Source of the DNA: an uncultured Phascolarctobacterium sp.
GTDB lineage: Bacteria; Bacillota; Negativicutes; Acidaminococcales; Acidaminococcaceae
Length of the DNA: 64,000 bases
Direction: 5' to 3'
Assembly: GCA_949288065.1 (NCBI GenBank)
Contig: CASEIL010000002.1
Location: 124,001 to 188,000 of the forward strand
The notes below the pieces were generated by a model. It saw only the letters and a list, made by a program, of their open reading frames with translations. It was not told where the DNA came from and did not search any database. Shown here in pieces: positions 42,212 to 51,590 of the stretch (its first letter is position 1; each line of letters opens with the position of its first letter). The translations under genes and the position numbers were made by a program.

Positions 42212-42433
42212 AATTTTTATAAAATAAAGCAACTCAGCTGACCTGGTCTTCGCCCCCACACCCGCCTGCTGGAGGGTTCGCTCCTAAGCCTTCTGCTCCC
42301 CACTACTACCCCTCTCGCCTTTTGCGGCAGGACTTACCTCTAAGCTGCGCCGTGCTCACAGCAAATTTTTGCTGCTTACGTGGGTCGTTTTGCCCGCAAC
42401 TGGCATCGACTTTCAACCACAGACCTGAGCTGC
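42212..42433 (-). ncRNA. Structured small RNA gene, family not identified (6S-like layout)
   Basis: No coding frame explains this segment. A promoter places the 5' end at about G42433, where GCAGCTCAG (42425-42433) can pair with CTGAGTTGC (42229-42237) to close the molecule at both ends, giving about 205 nt. Inner elements include GGTCT/AGACC next to the closing stem, a CAGCAAA/TTTGCTG hairpin (about 42357-42373), and CGG..CAG/CTG..CCG around CTTA-GAGG-TAAG. A terminator follows at 42165-42211. Size and end-closing stem recall 6S RNA, but I cannot match conserved 6S positions, and RNase P, tmRNA and SRP signatures are missing. Confidence 0.5.
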
Positions 42434-42439
42434 ATTATA

Positions 42440-42467
42440 ATTATATCCGCTTACGCGATTTTTGCAA
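42440..42467 (-). promoter_or_regulatory. Promoter of the structured RNA gene
   Basis: TTGCAA (42462-42467) and TATAAT (42440-42445) on the minus strand are 16 nt apart; a second TATAAT follows immediately at 42434-42439. The predicted start coincides with the first base of the closing stem. Confidence 0.6.
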
Positions 42468-42501
42468 GCCCCTGCGGCAAAAAATTTTTCTAAAATCCCC
42501 T

Positions 42502-42530
42502 TTGCTATTCATTTGCGGTTGTAGTATACT
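42502..42530 (+). promoter_or_regulatory. Promoter of the HD-GYP gene
   Basis: TTGCTA (42502-42507) and TATACT (42525-42530) are 17 nt apart, 48 bases before the start codon. Confidence 0.5.
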
Positions 42531-42577
42531 ATGTAGTGCAAGATTGATTGGACGGATTTTTGACAGGATGGTTCTCT

Positions 42578-43186
42578 ATGATCGCTTTACCCCAAATACT
42601 TGATTTTCCCAAAGAAAATAACATACGCGAAATTTGCAACTCGCTGCTGACGCTGCTGCAAAAAAAGGATACGGGTTTATACATGCACAGCCAGCAGGTT
42701 GCCAACTACTCCGCCTGCATAGCGGCTAAACTGGGCCTGCCCGCGGCAGAAATTGCCTCCATAAAAAGCGCGGCGCTGCTGCACGATATCGGGCATCTTT
42801 CCGTGCCTAACGCGATTTTAAAAAAATCGCCCTATTTAAGCACGCGCGAAATGGCAACCTATAAACGCCATTGCCAGGCCGGCGCCAGCATTCTGGAAAA
42901 CATACCGGAGTTTACGCATATTATCGACATTATTTATTCTCACCACGAAAAGTGGGACGGCACCGGTTACCCCAAGCGCTTAAAAGGCGTAAACATACCG
43001 CTGGGGGCGCGCATAATTGCCGTGGCCAACTATTACGACCGCATAGTAAACCCCTGCACCCATTACTGGCAAAAAACGCCGCTGGAAGCCATTAAGGAAA
43101 TGAAGGACAAGGCCGGCACCGACTTTGACCCCAATGTTGTAAGGGCGTTTTTAGAATCCATCATCCCCTGCAAGGTGAAGGAATAA
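42578..43186 (+). CDS. HD-GYP domain phosphohydrolase
   Basis: A 202-residue cytosolic protein consisting of an HD-GYP domain without an attached sensor. The metal ligands are in 'MHSQQVANYSACIA', 'ALLHDIGHLSVP', 'KRHCQAGASIL' and 'HHEKWDGTGYPKRLKG', the last being the GYP signature. HD-GYP enzymes hydrolyse cyclic di-GMP or related cyclic dinucleotides. ATG 42578 follows AGGATGG; the frame open from 42548 lacks a site. It is transcribed alone, divergently from the structured RNA gene. Confidence 0.88.
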   Translation: MIALPQILDFPKENNIREICNSLLTLLQKKDTGLYMHSQQVANYSACIAAKLGLPAAEIASIKSAALLHDIGHLSVPNAILKKSPYLSTREMATYKRHCQAGASILENIPEFTHIIDIIYSHHEKWDGTGYPKRLKGVNIPLGARIIAVANYYDRIVNPCTHYWQKTPLEAIKEMKDKAGTDFDPNVVRAFLESIIPCKVKE

Positions 43187-43198
43187 TAAACAAAAATT

Positions 43199-43248
43199 AA
43201 AGCACCATACCAAAGAGTTTTAGCTCTAAAGTATGGTGCTTTTTTATT
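43199..43248. terminator. Bidirectional terminator between HD-GYP and rhodanese genes
   Basis: AGCACCATAC (43201-43210) pairs with GTATGGTGCT (43231-43240), enclosing AGAG/CTCT, with TTTTTT on the plus strand and an A/T-rich flank on the other. Confidence 0.85.
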
Positions 43249-43255
43249 TACGTTT

Positions 43256-43690
43256 TTATTTTACAATTTCATACGGCCAGTCCATAATGCCGCCGATGTG
43301 TTCCACATTGGTATATCCCATATCGGTCAAAGCCTGAGAGGCACGGTGCGCGCGTTTGCCGCTGCGGCAGTAAACCAAAATTTCTGCGTCCTTATCCGGC
43401 AAAACTTTGGCTACTTCGGCAGATTTGGCTTCAATTAAATCAACCGGCAAAAGTACAGCGTTTGGCAAATGCCCTGCTGCGTATTCGTCCTGGTTGCGCA
43501 CGTCAAGCACAACAGCCTGCGGGTTCTGTTCCATACGCGCTTTGGCTTCCTGCGGTGTCAGCGTTTTGTAGCTTGCAGCCTGCTGCACTGCCGCCGTTTC
43601 CTGCTGCGGTGCAGGGGTTTGTTCTGCCGCAAAGCATACAGCGCTAACAGCTAACACCAAAGCAAAAACCAGCATTAAAAATTTTTTCAT
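43256..43690 (-). CDS. Exported rhodanese-like protein
   Basis: A 144-residue periplasmic protein: signal peptide MKKFLMLVFALVLAVSAVCFA, a short Gln/Ala/Pro linker, then one rhodanese domain with the catalytic Cys in 'EILVYCRSGKRAHRAS'. ATG 43690 is 8 nt from GGAG. Single-domain exported rhodaneses move sulfane sulfur; the acceptor is unknown. It is the last gene of the rnr-smpB transcription unit. Confidence 0.9.
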   Translation of the reverse strand: MKKFLMLVFALVLAVSAVCFAAEQTPAPQQETAAVQQAASYKTLTPQEAKARMEQNPQAVVLDVRNQDEYAAGHLPNAVLLPVDLIEAKSAEVAKVLPDKDAEILVYCRSGKRAHRASQALTDMGYTNVEHIGGIMDWPYEIVK

Positions 43691-43705
43691 TTCCATCACT
43701 CCTTA

Positions 43706-44170
43706 TTATTTGTTGCGCTCCTTCAGCGCGCGTTCTACCTCGCGCTTAGCGTCGCGTTTAGCCATATCCTGACGCTTATCATACAGCTTTTTGCCTGTTG
43801 CCAGCGCCAGTTCCATTTTAATCAGCCCGTGCGTAAAATACATTTTCAGCGGCACCAGCGTGTACCCCTTTTCCTTAACCTTGCCAATCAGCCTGCGGAT
43901 TTCCGCACGGTGCAATAAAAGCTTACGGTCGCGCAGCGGCTCGTGGTTAAAGCGGTTGCCCTGCTCGTAAGGGCTGATGTGCAAATTAGAAACGATAACC
44001 TCGGCGTTTTTGGTAATCTGGGCATAGCTGTCCTTCATGTTGGCCTTACCCGCACGCAGCGATTTTACCTCCGTGCCCGTCAGCGCAATGCCCGCCTCGT
44101 ACGTTTCGTGAATTGTATAATCGTGCCGCGCTTTTCTGTTTTCTGCAACTATTTTTATCTTCTTTTCCAC
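43706..44170 (-). CDS. smpB: SsrA-binding protein SmpB
   Basis: A 154-residue RNA-binding protein that brings tmRNA to stalled ribosomes. It starts with GTG after AGAGGAA, in a TAGTG overlap with the rnr stop codon. The family segments '[35 protein letters not shown]' and the C-terminal '[27 protein letters not shown]' are intact. Coupling to RNase R fits their joint role in trans-translation. Confidence 0.97.
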   Translation of the reverse strand: MEKKIKIVAENRKARHDYTIHETYEAGIALTGTEVKSLRAGKANMKDSYAQITKNAEVIVSNLHISPYEQGNRFNHEPLRDRKLLLHRAEIRRLIGKVKEKGYTLVPLKMYFTHGLIKMELALATGKKLYDKRQDMAKRDAKREVERALKERNK

Positions 44171-46509
44171 TATTTATTCCTCTGTTTTTTCTTATGTTTG
44201 CCGCGCCTGGGTTTGGCGTCCTTCAAATACTTGTTGCCGCCAACGCCACCCTTGCCGCGTTTGGCAAATTTTTCCTTACCGCCCTTTTTCTTTTTGCCTT
44301 TTTTAGCAGGCTCGTCGCTGCGGCGCGGAACTGCTTTGCGCTGCTCTGCCAGCTGCATTTTAATGCGCTCGCGCACGCTGTCGTCCTCACCGGCAAGGAT
44401 AAAATCAATATTATGCTCGGCAATATTTACCTGAAAAACTTCAATGCGCACCGGGTCGCCCAAACGGTAGCACTTGCGCGTATGCGTGCCCATCAGCGCG
44501 TAGTTTTCTTCAATAAATTCGTAATAATCATCCAGCAGGCTGGAGATATGCACTAAGCCCTCCACGCCGTTGGCCAGCTCTACAAACATACCAAAAGCCG
44601 TAACGCCGCTGATAATACCGTCGTATTCCTCACCGATGTGACCCGCCATGTATTCTGCCTTCTTCAAATCAACGGTGGCACGCTCAGCCTCGGCAGCCAC
44701 GCGTTCGCGGATAGAAGAATGTTCGGCAATGTTATCAAGCTTATTTATATATTCGTCCTTTGTTTTTTCCTTCATGTACGGGTCAACCAGCCATTTATGC
44801 AGCAGACGGTGTACAATTAAGTCCGGGTAGCGGCGTATCGGCGATGTGAAATGCGTGTAGTATTCCGCTGCCAGCCCAAAGTGGCCGATGTTGTCCGTCT
44901 GGTAAACTGCCTGCTTTAACGAGCGGAGCGCTACGGTAGATACCATACGCTCTTCCGGCCTGCCTTCCATGGCAATTAACGCCTTTTGCAGCGCCAGCGG
45001 CTTAACCTCAGCCGCCACGGGCATTTTTACGTTAAAGCGCGCAAGCAGCAGCGACAGGTCGCGCATTTTTTCTTCCTGCGGCTTATCGTGCACGCGGTAA
45101 ATAAATGGCCATTTCTGTACCGCCATGTGGCGCGCCACAGTTTCGTTGGCAGCCAGCATAAACTCTTCAATGATGGATTCCGCCAGCCCGTGCTCGCGCT
45201 GCACAATCTCCACCGGGTGCCCTGCTTCATCCAAAATTACCTTCTGTTCCGGCAGGTCAAAATCAATCGCGCCGCGCGTTACGCGTTTTTTGTGCAAAAT
45301 TACGCACAGCTTTTCCATCTCCTGTAACATTGGCAGCGCATCGCGGTATTTTTCCGTCAGTTCAGCGTTTTTGTTCACCAAAATTTCGCGCACAATGCGG
45401 TAACTTAAGCGGTAGCGCACATTAATAACGCCGGGGAAAATATCGTAGCTTTTAATGCGGCCTTTTTTATCAACCAGCATTTCACAGCACATAACCAGGC
45501 GGTCCTCACCGGCGTTAAGGCTGCAAATGCCGTTGCTTAAACGCTCCGGCAGCATCGGCAGCACGCGGTCTACAAGGTACACGCTGGTGCCGCGCTCCTG
45601 CGCTTCACGGTCTAAAATAGTGTTTTCGCGTACGTAGTGGCTTACATCGGCAATGTAAACGCCCAGCGTAAAATCGCCGTTCTCCGCAGGCTGCACAAAA
45701 ACAGCGTCGTCAAGGTCTTTGGCGTCGTCACCGTCAATCGTTACAATCAAACGGTCGCGCAAATCGCGCCTGCCGTCCAGCTCGGTGCTTTTAATGGTTT
45801 TCGGCACGCGTTTGGAGGCCGTTATAACCTGCTCCGGAAACTCCAGCGGCAAATCGTACTGCTTAATCAGCGAAAGCAGCTCCATGCCAGCGTCGCCCAC
45901 ATTGCCCAGCACCTCCACAATTTTGCCTTCCACGTTGCGGCGGCTGTCCGGCGACCATTCCGTAATTTCGGCAACAACCTTCTGGTTATTTTTAGCGCCG
46001 CCAAAATTGCGCTTCAGCACATACACATCCTGCCCAATACGCTTGTCGTCCGGCACTACAAAGCCGTAATCGCGGCTGGCCTTAAACGTACCGACGATTT
46101 TATTATTGGCGTGCTTAATAATGCGGATAATCTCGCCCTCAGGCTTGCGCTTATCGCCGCCGGTGCTTTCCACCCTCGCCATAACGCGGTCATTGTTCAT
46201 CGCGCCGTTCAGCAAACGCGGCGGAATAAACACGTCCGGCTTTTCGCCCTTGTTATCGGGTATTACAAAGCCAAAGCCCTTGCTCGTCAGCTGAAAGCGG
46301 CCCACCACCAAACCCATGCGCTCCGGCAGCCCGAAGGTGCCAAAGCGGGTTTTAATAATTTCGCCGTTTTCCTGCAATTCCTTTAAATCCTGCCAAAAAT
46401 CGTTTAAGTTCCCCGTTACGGGTATTTCCTCAATCAAATCCTCGGCAGTCAGCGGTGCGTAGGTGCTGCGCCGCATAAACTCAAGTATTTCTTCCTTGCC
46501 CTTTTTCAT
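44170..46509 (-). CDS. rnr: Ribonuclease R
   Basis: A 779-residue 3'-5' exoribonuclease. Cold-shock domains lie in the first 230 residues, and the RNB catalytic domain follows, with metal-binding Asp residues in '[15 protein letters not shown]'. An S1 domain ('[30 protein letters not shown]') and a Lys-rich C-terminal tail come last. The basic tail is the feature by which RNase R recognises SmpB/tmRNA complexes, and smpB follows directly. Confidence 0.97.
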   Translation of the reverse strand: MKKGKEEILEFMRRSTYAPLTAEDLIEEIPVTGNLNDFWQDLKELQENGEIIKTRFGTFGLPERMGLVVGRFQLTSKGFGFVIPDNKGEKPDVFIPPRLLNGAMNNDRVMARVESTGGDKRKPEGEIIRIIKHANNKIVGTFKASRDYGFVVPDDKRIGQDVYVLKRNFGGAKNNQKVVAEITEWSPDSRRNVEGKIVEVLGNVGDAGMELLSLIKQYDLPLEFPEQVITASKRVPKTIKSTELDGRRDLRDRLIVTIDGDDAKDLDDAVFVQPAENGDFTLGVYIADVSHYVRENTILDREAQERGTSVYLVDRVLPMLPERLSNGICSLNAGEDRLVMCCEMLVDKKGRIKSYDIFPGVINVRYRLSYRIVREILVNKNAELTEKYRDALPMLQEMEKLCVILHKKRVTRGAIDFDLPEQKVILDEAGHPVEIVQREHGLAESIIEEFMLAANETVARHMAVQKWPFIYRVHDKPQEEKMRDLSLLLARFNVKMPVAAEVKPLALQKALIAMEGRPEERMVSTVALRSLKQAVYQTDNIGHFGLAAEYYTHFTSPIRRYPDLIVHRLLHKWLVDPYMKEKTKDEYINKLDNIAEHSSIRERVAAEAERATVDLKKAEYMAGHIGEEYDGIISGVTAFGMFVELANGVEGLVHISSLLDDYYEFIEENYALMGTHTRKCYRLGDPVRIEVFQVNIAEHNIDFILAGEDDSVRERIKMQLAEQRKAVPRRSDEPAKKGKKKKGGKEKFAKRGKGGVGGNKYLKDAKPRRGKHKKKQRNK

Positions 46510-46510
46510 G

Positions 46511-46909
46511 TTAATCCTCCAGCATCATCTTGGCAGAAGCCTCCGCCGCTACAATGCCATCCTTCGTTATAATTTCGCCGTGCATTTCCACAAGGCGGCC
46601 CTTTTGCTTAACGCGCGTGCCCACACACTTAACCTCCTCGCCAATTTTCAGCGGCTGGCGGTAGCGCAGCTCCATTTTGGCGGTGTAAGCAGGCTTGCCT
46701 TCCATGCAAAAAAGGTAGTGCCCCATAATCTCATCCAGCAGCACGCTTATTAAACCGCCGTGCATCATGCCGTTGTAGCTCTGGTGCTCCTCCTTCGGCG
46801 TAAAGTACGATACGCACTCTTTTTCATCCATTTTAAAAGTCATTTTCAGCCCAATGGGGTTCTGTTTGCCGCAGGCAAAACACATTGGGTATTCCTTATC
46901 TTCAAACAT
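46511..46909 (-). CDS. PaaI-family hotdog thioesterase
   Basis: A 132-residue protein with the hotdog fold pattern 'HQSYNGMMHGGLISVLLDEIMGHYLF' and 'TAKMELRYRQPLKIGEEVKCVG'. It hydrolyses acyl-CoA thioesters; the natural substrate is unknown. An N-terminal 'CFACGKQNPIGLKM' motif is usual for this subgroup. An AAAGGAT site precedes the ATG. Confidence 0.88.
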   Translation of the reverse strand: MFEDKEYPMCFACGKQNPIGLKMTFKMDEKECVSYFTPKEEHQSYNGMMHGGLISVLLDEIMGHYLFCMEGKPAYTAKMELRYRQPLKIGEEVKCVGTRVKQKGRLVEMHGEIITKDGIVAAEASAKMMLED

Positions 46910-47644
46910 TTATCTATCCTTTAAAAAAGCCAGTATCCGGTTAAATACCGCTTCCCTTTCCTTATCAAGTGTTAAAATATGGCCGCTGTGCTCAAACCAC
47001 ACCAGCTGTTTTTGGCTTGCGCCGATGTTATCATAAATAAACTGCGCGCTTTGCCAGCGGACGGTATGCTCTATTTTGCTCTGCATGACAAGGCACGGAG
47101 CCTTAACCCGTTTTAAAAAGCCCTGTTTGCATTTTTTGATAAACTTAAACATGCTCACCAGCGGTTTGGTGGGCATAAGATTGTAATGAACGCAGTATTC
47201 GTCTGGTACGTCAAACACACGCTGACGCTTTTTAACGTAGCGGATGAGAAAATGCAGCCACGGCAGCAAAACCTGCCTGCGGTCGTACACATAAATCGGT
47301 GCCGCCATTACCACAATTTTATCCGGCTGCTGCTCTGCGGCAAGTTTCAAGGTCAGCAGCCCGCCCATCGAAAGCCCTGCCACATACACCCTGCTGCACG
47401 CCGCTTTCAGTTCTTTAAATCCGCGTTCCGCCTCGGCGTACCAGTCGTCAAAAGTATGCCGCGCCAAATCCTGCGGCGTTGTGCAGTGCCCCGGCAGCAG
47501 CACGCCCAAAACAGTGTAGCCTTTGCTGTGCAAAAACTCGCCCAAAAGGCGCATCTCGCCCGGTGCGCCGGTATAACCATGTATTAAAAGCACGCCCTCG
47601 CTGCCGCCTTTAAAAAAGAACGGCTTAGCGCCAAGTTTAGCCAC
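46910..47644 (-). CDS. Alpha/beta hydrolase, carboxylesterase type (Est30-like)
   Basis: A 244-residue cytosolic hydrolase with the oxyanion region 'VLLIHGYTGAPGEMR' and the nucleophile elbow 'GLSMGG'. The His is near 'EHSGHILTLDKER', and the acidic residue is in the preceding C-terminal strand. It uses a GTG start after GGAGGG. Est30-like enzymes cleave short acyl esters. It begins the esterase-thioesterase-rnr-smpB-rhodanese transcription unit, with an extended -10 (TGTTATAAT, 47673-47681) upstream. Confidence 0.88.
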   Translation of the reverse strand: MAKLGAKPFFFKGGSEGVLLIHGYTGAPGEMRLLGEFLHSKGYTVLGVLLPGHCTTPQDLARHTFDDWYAEAERGFKELKAACSRVYVAGLSMGGLLTLKLAAEQQPDKIVVMAAPIYVYDRRQVLLPWLHFLIRYVKKRQRVFDVPDEYCVHYNLMPTKPLVSMFKFIKKCKQGFLKRVKAPCLVMQSKIEHTVRWQSAQFIYDNIGASQKQLVWFEHSGHILTLDKEREAVFNRILAFLKDR

Positions 47645-47685
47645 GTTTCACCCTCCAGATATACATAATATAATTATAACACATA

Positions 47686-47720
47686 CAAAAAAATCCTACA
47701 TCTTAAGGATGCAGGATTTT
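47686..47720 (-). terminator. Terminator after secG
   Basis: AAATCCTGCATC pairs with GATGTAGGATTT on the minus strand, followed by TTTTG. It isolates secG from the esterase gene. Confidence 0.75.
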
Positions 47721-47755
47721 ACAAAAGCTTTGCTTATTATTTTATAAACATAAAA

Positions 47756-47980
47756 TTACATGCTTAATTTGGCAATAACCAGTGTAATAACGGCAAACAA
47801 AATGCCCAAAACGATAGTAGCCTTTGCCATCATCGTATCCATATCGTTGCCTTTGCCAAAATAACCGCCGCCGCCGCCAAAAGCGTCGGACAGGCCGGAG
47901 CCCTTGCCGGACTGCATAAGCACAGAGCCAATTAACGCTATGCTGACAATAACGTCCAATACCATTAACGCAGTAATCAA
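47756..47980 (-). CDS. secG: Protein-export membrane protein SecG
   Basis: A 74-residue two-helix membrane protein of the SecYEG channel. It has 'SVLMQSGKGSGLSDAFGGGGGYFGKGNDMDTMMAKATIVLGILF', the family signature. It uses a TTG start 8 nt after AGGAGG. It is transcribed alone. Confidence 0.95.
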   Translation of the reverse strand: MITALMVLDVIVSIALIGSVLMQSGKGSGLSDAFGGGGGYFGKGNDMDTMMAKATIVLGILFAVITLVIAKLSM

Positions 47981-48062
47981 CTTGGCTTCCTCCTAATAAC
48001 TAATTTACCTTTTCATTTTATCATAACGGGCAAAGCGTTACAATAAAAAATTCTGTATTGGT

Positions 48063-48091
48063 AAAAAAGCCTGCTTCAAGTTGAAGCAGGC
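48063..48091 (-). terminator. Terminator after rpsO
   Basis: GCCTGCTTCAA pairs with TTGAAGCAGGC, followed by TTTTTTA on the minus strand. It ends the long rimP-rpsO operon. Confidence 0.9.
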
Positions 48092-48104
48092 CCTTAGCTT
48101 GCAA

Positions 48105-48371
48105 TTATTTACGCAGGCCGAGCTTAGCAAGGATTGCACGGTAACGCTCAATATCCTTAGCCATAAGATAGTTTAACAAACCACGGCGCTGGCCAACCAT
48201 TTTCAAAAGGCCGCGGCGGGAATGATGGTCTTTTTTGTGCTCTTTAAGATGTTCGGTAAGATATTTAATTCTTTCAGTCAATACAGCGATTTGTACTTCC
48301 GGAGAACCGGTGTCGCCTTCGTGTCTTGCGTTAGCAAGGATGATTTCTTGTTTTCTTTCAGGTGTTAACAT
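48105..48371 (-). CDS. rpsO: 30S ribosomal protein S15
   Basis: An 88-residue protein that binds 16S rRNA helices H20-H22. '[51 protein letters not shown]' is the S15 signature. ATG 48371 follows GGAGG; the longer frame is not used. Its start overlaps the extended ribF reading frame by 14 bases. Confidence 0.98.
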   Translation of the reverse strand: MLTPERKQEIILANARHEGDTGSPEVQIAVLTERIKYLTEHLKEHKKDHHSRRGLLKMVGQRRGLLNYLMAKDIERYRAILAKLGLRK

Positions 48372-49386
48372 TGTAATTCCTCCATTTTTCTGTAATCGCC
48401 AGTGCATAGAAACCGCCGGAGCAGCGTATCTCCAAGCAATGGGCAGGCAAGCTTTTTTTGCTTAAAAAGTAACCCTTAATTGCTTCTTTGTCAGCGTCAA
48501 TCTGCCTGCACAGTTCTTCAACGCCGCTGAATTTCTTTTCGGCGCGGATATATTTATGGAAATAAACCTTCATCTGTTTGCCGTACAAATCGCCGCTGCA
48601 ATCAAACAGGTTTACCTCCAGCCGCACATGCTCAACATCGTCAAAAGTGGGGTTGTTGCCGATGTTGCCCATGCCTTCGTACATTTTGCCTTCAATTTCT
48701 GCCGTTACGGCATACACGCCCGGCGCAGGCACTGCCATTTCGCCATGCACAAGCTCAATGTTAGCCGTGGGGAAGCCCAGCTTACGCCCGCGCTGCTCAC
48801 CGTGCACAATCTGCCCGGTAATGGCGTAAGCACGCCCAAGCATTTCGTTGGCATAGCCAATATGCCCGGCGCGTATTAAATTGCGGATGCCGGTGCTGCT
48901 GACGATGTTGCCGTTCATCTTCACCAGCGGCCGCACAATTACCTTAAAGCCGTTTTTGCGCCCGCTGCGCTCCAGCGTATCGGTTTTGCCGCTGCCCAAA
49001 AAGCCGTAGGTAAAATTCTCGCCCACAACCAGGCAGCGGTAATTAAACTGCTTTAAAGCCTCCAAAAATTCGTCCGGCGATAAGGCGGCAAAATCCTCCG
49101 TAAAGGGTATATTAATAAGGTAATCTACCCCGCAGGCCGCCAAAAGTTTTATTTTATCCTCTGCCGAGATAATCCTCACCGGCACCAGATCCGGCCGGAT
49201 AAGCGCCAGCGGGTGGTTGCTGAAGGTAAACACCGCCAGCTTCAGCCCGTTTTGCCGCGCGTATTCCCCGGCTGTTTTAATAACATCATTATGGCCAAGG
49301 TGCAGCCCGTCAAAAGTGCCAAGCGCAATAACCGTTGCTGGGTATTCTGTTTTTAAATCCGAAGCCAAAGATGTAATAATTTCCAT
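48358..49386 (-). CDS. ribF: Bifunctional riboflavin kinase / FAD synthetase
   Basis: A 342-residue enzyme that makes FMN and FAD. The nucleotidyltransferase part has '[13 protein letters not shown]' and '[11 protein letters not shown]', and the kinase part has '[14 protein letters not shown]' and 'GVYAVTAEI'. ATG 49386 follows TGAGG; the frame continues upstream but is not used. The usual RibF ends near '[11 protein letters not shown]'; here about 28 further residues ('[16 protein letters not shown]' onward) extend to overlap rpsO. The tail has no family resemblance that I can see. Confidence 0.95.
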   Translation of the reverse strand: MEIITSLASDLKTEYPATVIALGTFDGLHLGHNDVIKTAGEYARQNGLKLAVFTFSNHPLALIRPDLVPVRIISAEDKIKLLAACGVDYLINIPFTEDFAALSPDEFLEALKQFNYRCLVVGENFTYGFLGSGKTDTLERSGRKNGFKVIVRPLVKMNGNIVSSTGIRNLIRAGHIGYANEMLGRAYAITGQIVHGEQRGRKLGFPTANIELVHGEMAVPAPGVYAVTAEIEGKMYEGMGNIGNNPTFDDVEHVRLEVNLFDCSGDLYGKQMKVYFHKYIRAEKKFSGVEELCRQIDADKEAIKGYFLSKKSLPAHCLEIRCSGGFYALAITEKWRNYNVNT

Positions 49387-49394
49387 GAACAACC

Positions 49395-50279
49395 TCAAAT
49401 AAGTTCTTGTGGTTTTTCGGCGTGCTGCAAAATTTTGGCAGCCTTCATTACGCCGCCTGCCGCTTTGCCAATGCCGTAAAACGCGCCGCCCTGCCCTTTT
49501 AAGCGGTACAGCCCATCGGCAATACCCGCCATGCTGGTGGCAACGCCCTGCGTAATACGCCACGCCTGCCTGTCTGTTAAAACAGCCTCCGGCAGGTGCA
49601 TAACGGCAGTTTCTTCCGGCTGCAAATAGCCTTCAAAGCCTGCTTCCAGTTCCTGCAAGGTAGCAGCGTCTTCAATTTTAAAGCCGCCTGCCGCCGTGCG
49701 CAGCAAAAAGCTCATCGTGCCGCACACGCCCAGCTTTGCGCAAATATCCTCCAGCAGCGTGCGGATATAAGTACCCTTGGAACACTCCACATCCACCACC
49801 GCCTTGTGCGGATTAAAAGAGATAAGCTCCAGCCGGTAGATGAAAATTTCACGCGCCTTGCGCTCTACCTCAATGCCCTGCCGTGCCAGCTTGTATAACG
49901 GCTGTCCGTTCAGTTTCAGAGCAGAATACATCGGCGGCAGCTGCTGCTGTGCGCCGGTAAACTCTTTTAGCACAGCAGCAAATTCGCCTGCCGTGCAATT
50001 TGGCAGCGCGCTTGTTTCAAGCACTGCGCCACTGTCGTCGCCGGTATCGGTTTTTACGCCGAAGGTTATTTCCGCGCGGTAGCTTTTGCCGTCCTCCATC
50101 GCGTATTCCAAAAGGCGGGTTGCGCCGCCCACAAATACCGGCAGCACACCGGCAGCGTCCGGGTCCAGCGTTCCGGCGTGGCCGATTTTTTTAGTATTAA
50201 GCACCCTGCGCAAAAAGCTGATAACATCGTGGCTCGTCATGCCGCAGGGTTTTAAAATATTAATAATGCCTGCCGTCAT
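49395..50279 (-). CDS. truB: tRNA pseudouridine(55) synthase
   Basis: A 294-residue enzyme that makes pseudouridine 55 in the T-loop of tRNA. 'GIINILKPCGMTSHDVISFLRRVLN' and 'GHAGTLDPDAAGVLPV' contain the catalytic Asp, and 'KGTYIRTLLEDICAKLG' is the second conserved block. It overlaps the nrnA gene by 4 bases. Confidence 0.97.
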   Translation of the reverse strand: MTAGIINILKPCGMTSHDVISFLRRVLNTKKIGHAGTLDPDAAGVLPVFVGGATRLLEYAMEDGKSYRAEITFGVKTDTGDDSGAVLETSALPNCTAGEFAAVLKEFTGAQQQLPPMYSALKLNGQPLYKLARQGIEVERKAREIFIYRLELISFNPHKAVVDVECSKGTYIRTLLEDICAKLGVCGTMSFLLRTAAGGFKIEDAATLQELEAGFEGYLQPEETAVMHLPEAVLTDRQAWRITQGVATSMAGIADGLYRLKGQGGAFYGIGKAAGGVMKAAKILQHAEKPQELI

Positions 50280-51226
50280 AAGGCTTTACCGATTGCTTTC
50301 AGCACTTTCTGCTTGGCTTCTGCCAGCGGCAGCTCTACCGTGCAGCCCGCCGCGCGGATATGCCCGCCGCCGCCGAACGACAGCGCAATTTCCGCGACGT
50401 CCGTATTTTGCGAACGCATGCTGACGCGCGTTTTATCCGGCTCCACTGCCTTAAACAGCACCGCCACATCGACGCCTTCAATATAACGTGCAAAGCCGAT
50501 AAAATTATCCGTATTTACGTTTTTATCGTACAAATCGCTGTTAATTTCAAGGGTGCTTACTGCGCCACCGTTGTAAAATGTCAGCGTTTGCAGCACCTTG
50601 CCCAGCATTTCTATATTAGCGCGGGTGTGCGTGCCCAGCGCGTCGCTAATTTCATTCGGCTTAGCGCCGTATTCCAAAAGCTTCGCCGCCGCGCGCATCG
50701 TCGCCGGTGTGGTGTTGCCAAAACGGAACGAGCCGCAGTCGGTATAAATGCCGGTGTACAGGCAGGTTGCCAAATCCTTATCCGGCGTAATACCGAGTTT
50801 TTCAACCAGGCTGCACAAAATTTCCGCCGTGGCCGCTGCTTCCGTATTTAAGTATAAATAATCGGCAAACTGCGTGTTGGAGATATGGTGGTCGATGTTG
50901 ACCACCGCCTGCGCCTTAACGGCGTCGGCCACTTTGCCGATACGGTCCAGCGAGCTGGCGTCCAGCACCACCAAAAGGTATGCTTCCAGCACTTCGCCCT
51001 CGGCAGGTTTTGCAAACGTATCTATCTGCGGCAAAAAGCCAAAGGCTGCGGGAACATCGTCGTCAACAAGCAGCGTTACCTTTTTGCCGGCTTTTTCCAG
51101 CGCCAGTTTCAGCGCCAGCGTAGAGCCCAAAGCATCTCCGTCCGGGCTTACATGCGGGCACAACACAAATTTGTCGTGCCCAAGCAGCAGGGCGGCAATT
51201 TCTTCAAGCGTACAATTTTTACTCAT
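50276..51226 (-). CDS. nrnA: DHH-family oligoribonuclease / pAp phosphatase (NrnA)
   Basis: A 316-residue enzyme degrading nano-RNA and pAp. The DHH domain has 'PHVSPDGDALGSTLAL' and 'NIDHHISN', and the DHHA1 domain ends in 'SFGGGGHIRAAGCTV'. It overlaps rbfA by about 8 bases. Its position in the infB operon is conserved in Firmicutes. Confidence 0.95.
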   Translation of the reverse strand: MSKNCTLEEIAALLLGHDKFVLCPHVSPDGDALGSTLALKLALEKAGKKVTLLVDDDVPAAFGFLPQIDTFAKPAEGEVLEAYLLVVLDASSLDRIGKVADAVKAQAVVNIDHHISNTQFADYLYLNTEAAATAEILCSLVEKLGITPDKDLATCLYTGIYTDCGSFRFGNTTPATMRAAAKLLEYGAKPNEISDALGTHTRANIEMLGKVLQTLTFYNGGAVSTLEINSDLYDKNVNTDNFIGFARYIEGVDVAVLFKAVEPDKTRVSMRSQNTDVAEIALSFGGGGHIRAAGCTVELPLAEAKQKVLKAIGKAL

Positions 51227-51578
51227 GCGGGGTTTCCTCTTGTTTAATTTTTCTCAGCAATTCTTCGATATGCGCGCTGTATTCCATCGAAGTATCCTTC
51301 GTGAAAATCAGCACCGGCGCAAAGCGCAGGCGGATGCGTTTAGCAATTTCCGTGCGCATATAGCCCACTGCCTTGTTAAGTCCCTGCCACGCTTCTTCCT
51401 GCTGCTTATCGCTGCCGTACAGGCTTACATAAACTTTGGCCTGGCTGATGTCGTCAGTCAGTTCCACGCCCGTTACGGTAACAAATTTAATGCGCGGGTC
51501 TTTAATATCGTGCAGCAAAATCTTGCTGATTTCCTGCTTAATTGCTTCCTGTAATTTTTCTACTCTTAATCTTGCCAT
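51219..51578 (-). CDS. rbfA: Ribosome-binding factor A
   Basis: A 119-residue protein required for 16S rRNA processing. The sequence 'RLRVEKLQEAIKQEISKILLHDIKDPRIKFVTVTGVELTDDISQAKVYVSLYG' is typical. ATG 51578 is chosen over the in-frame GTG three codons earlier, since MARLRVEKL is the usual start. Confidence 0.96.
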   Translation of the reverse strand: MARLRVEKLQEAIKQEISKILLHDIKDPRIKFVTVTGVELTDDISQAKVYVSLYGSDKQQEEAWQGLNKAVGYMRTEIAKRIRLRFAPVLIFTKDTSMEYSAHIEELLRKIKQEETPHE

Positions 51579-51590
51579 AACAAGCACCTG

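Noticed and set aside
42229-42433. RNase P RNA, because of the GAGGTAAGTCC segment
   Set aside because: The molecule is far too short and lacks the specificity domain and the paired conserved 3' block in the right place; the similarity is probably chance.
49387-49563. N-terminal extension of RibF from 49563
   Set aside because: It overlaps truB, is Arg-rich out-of-frame sequence, and the family begins near the ATG at 49386.
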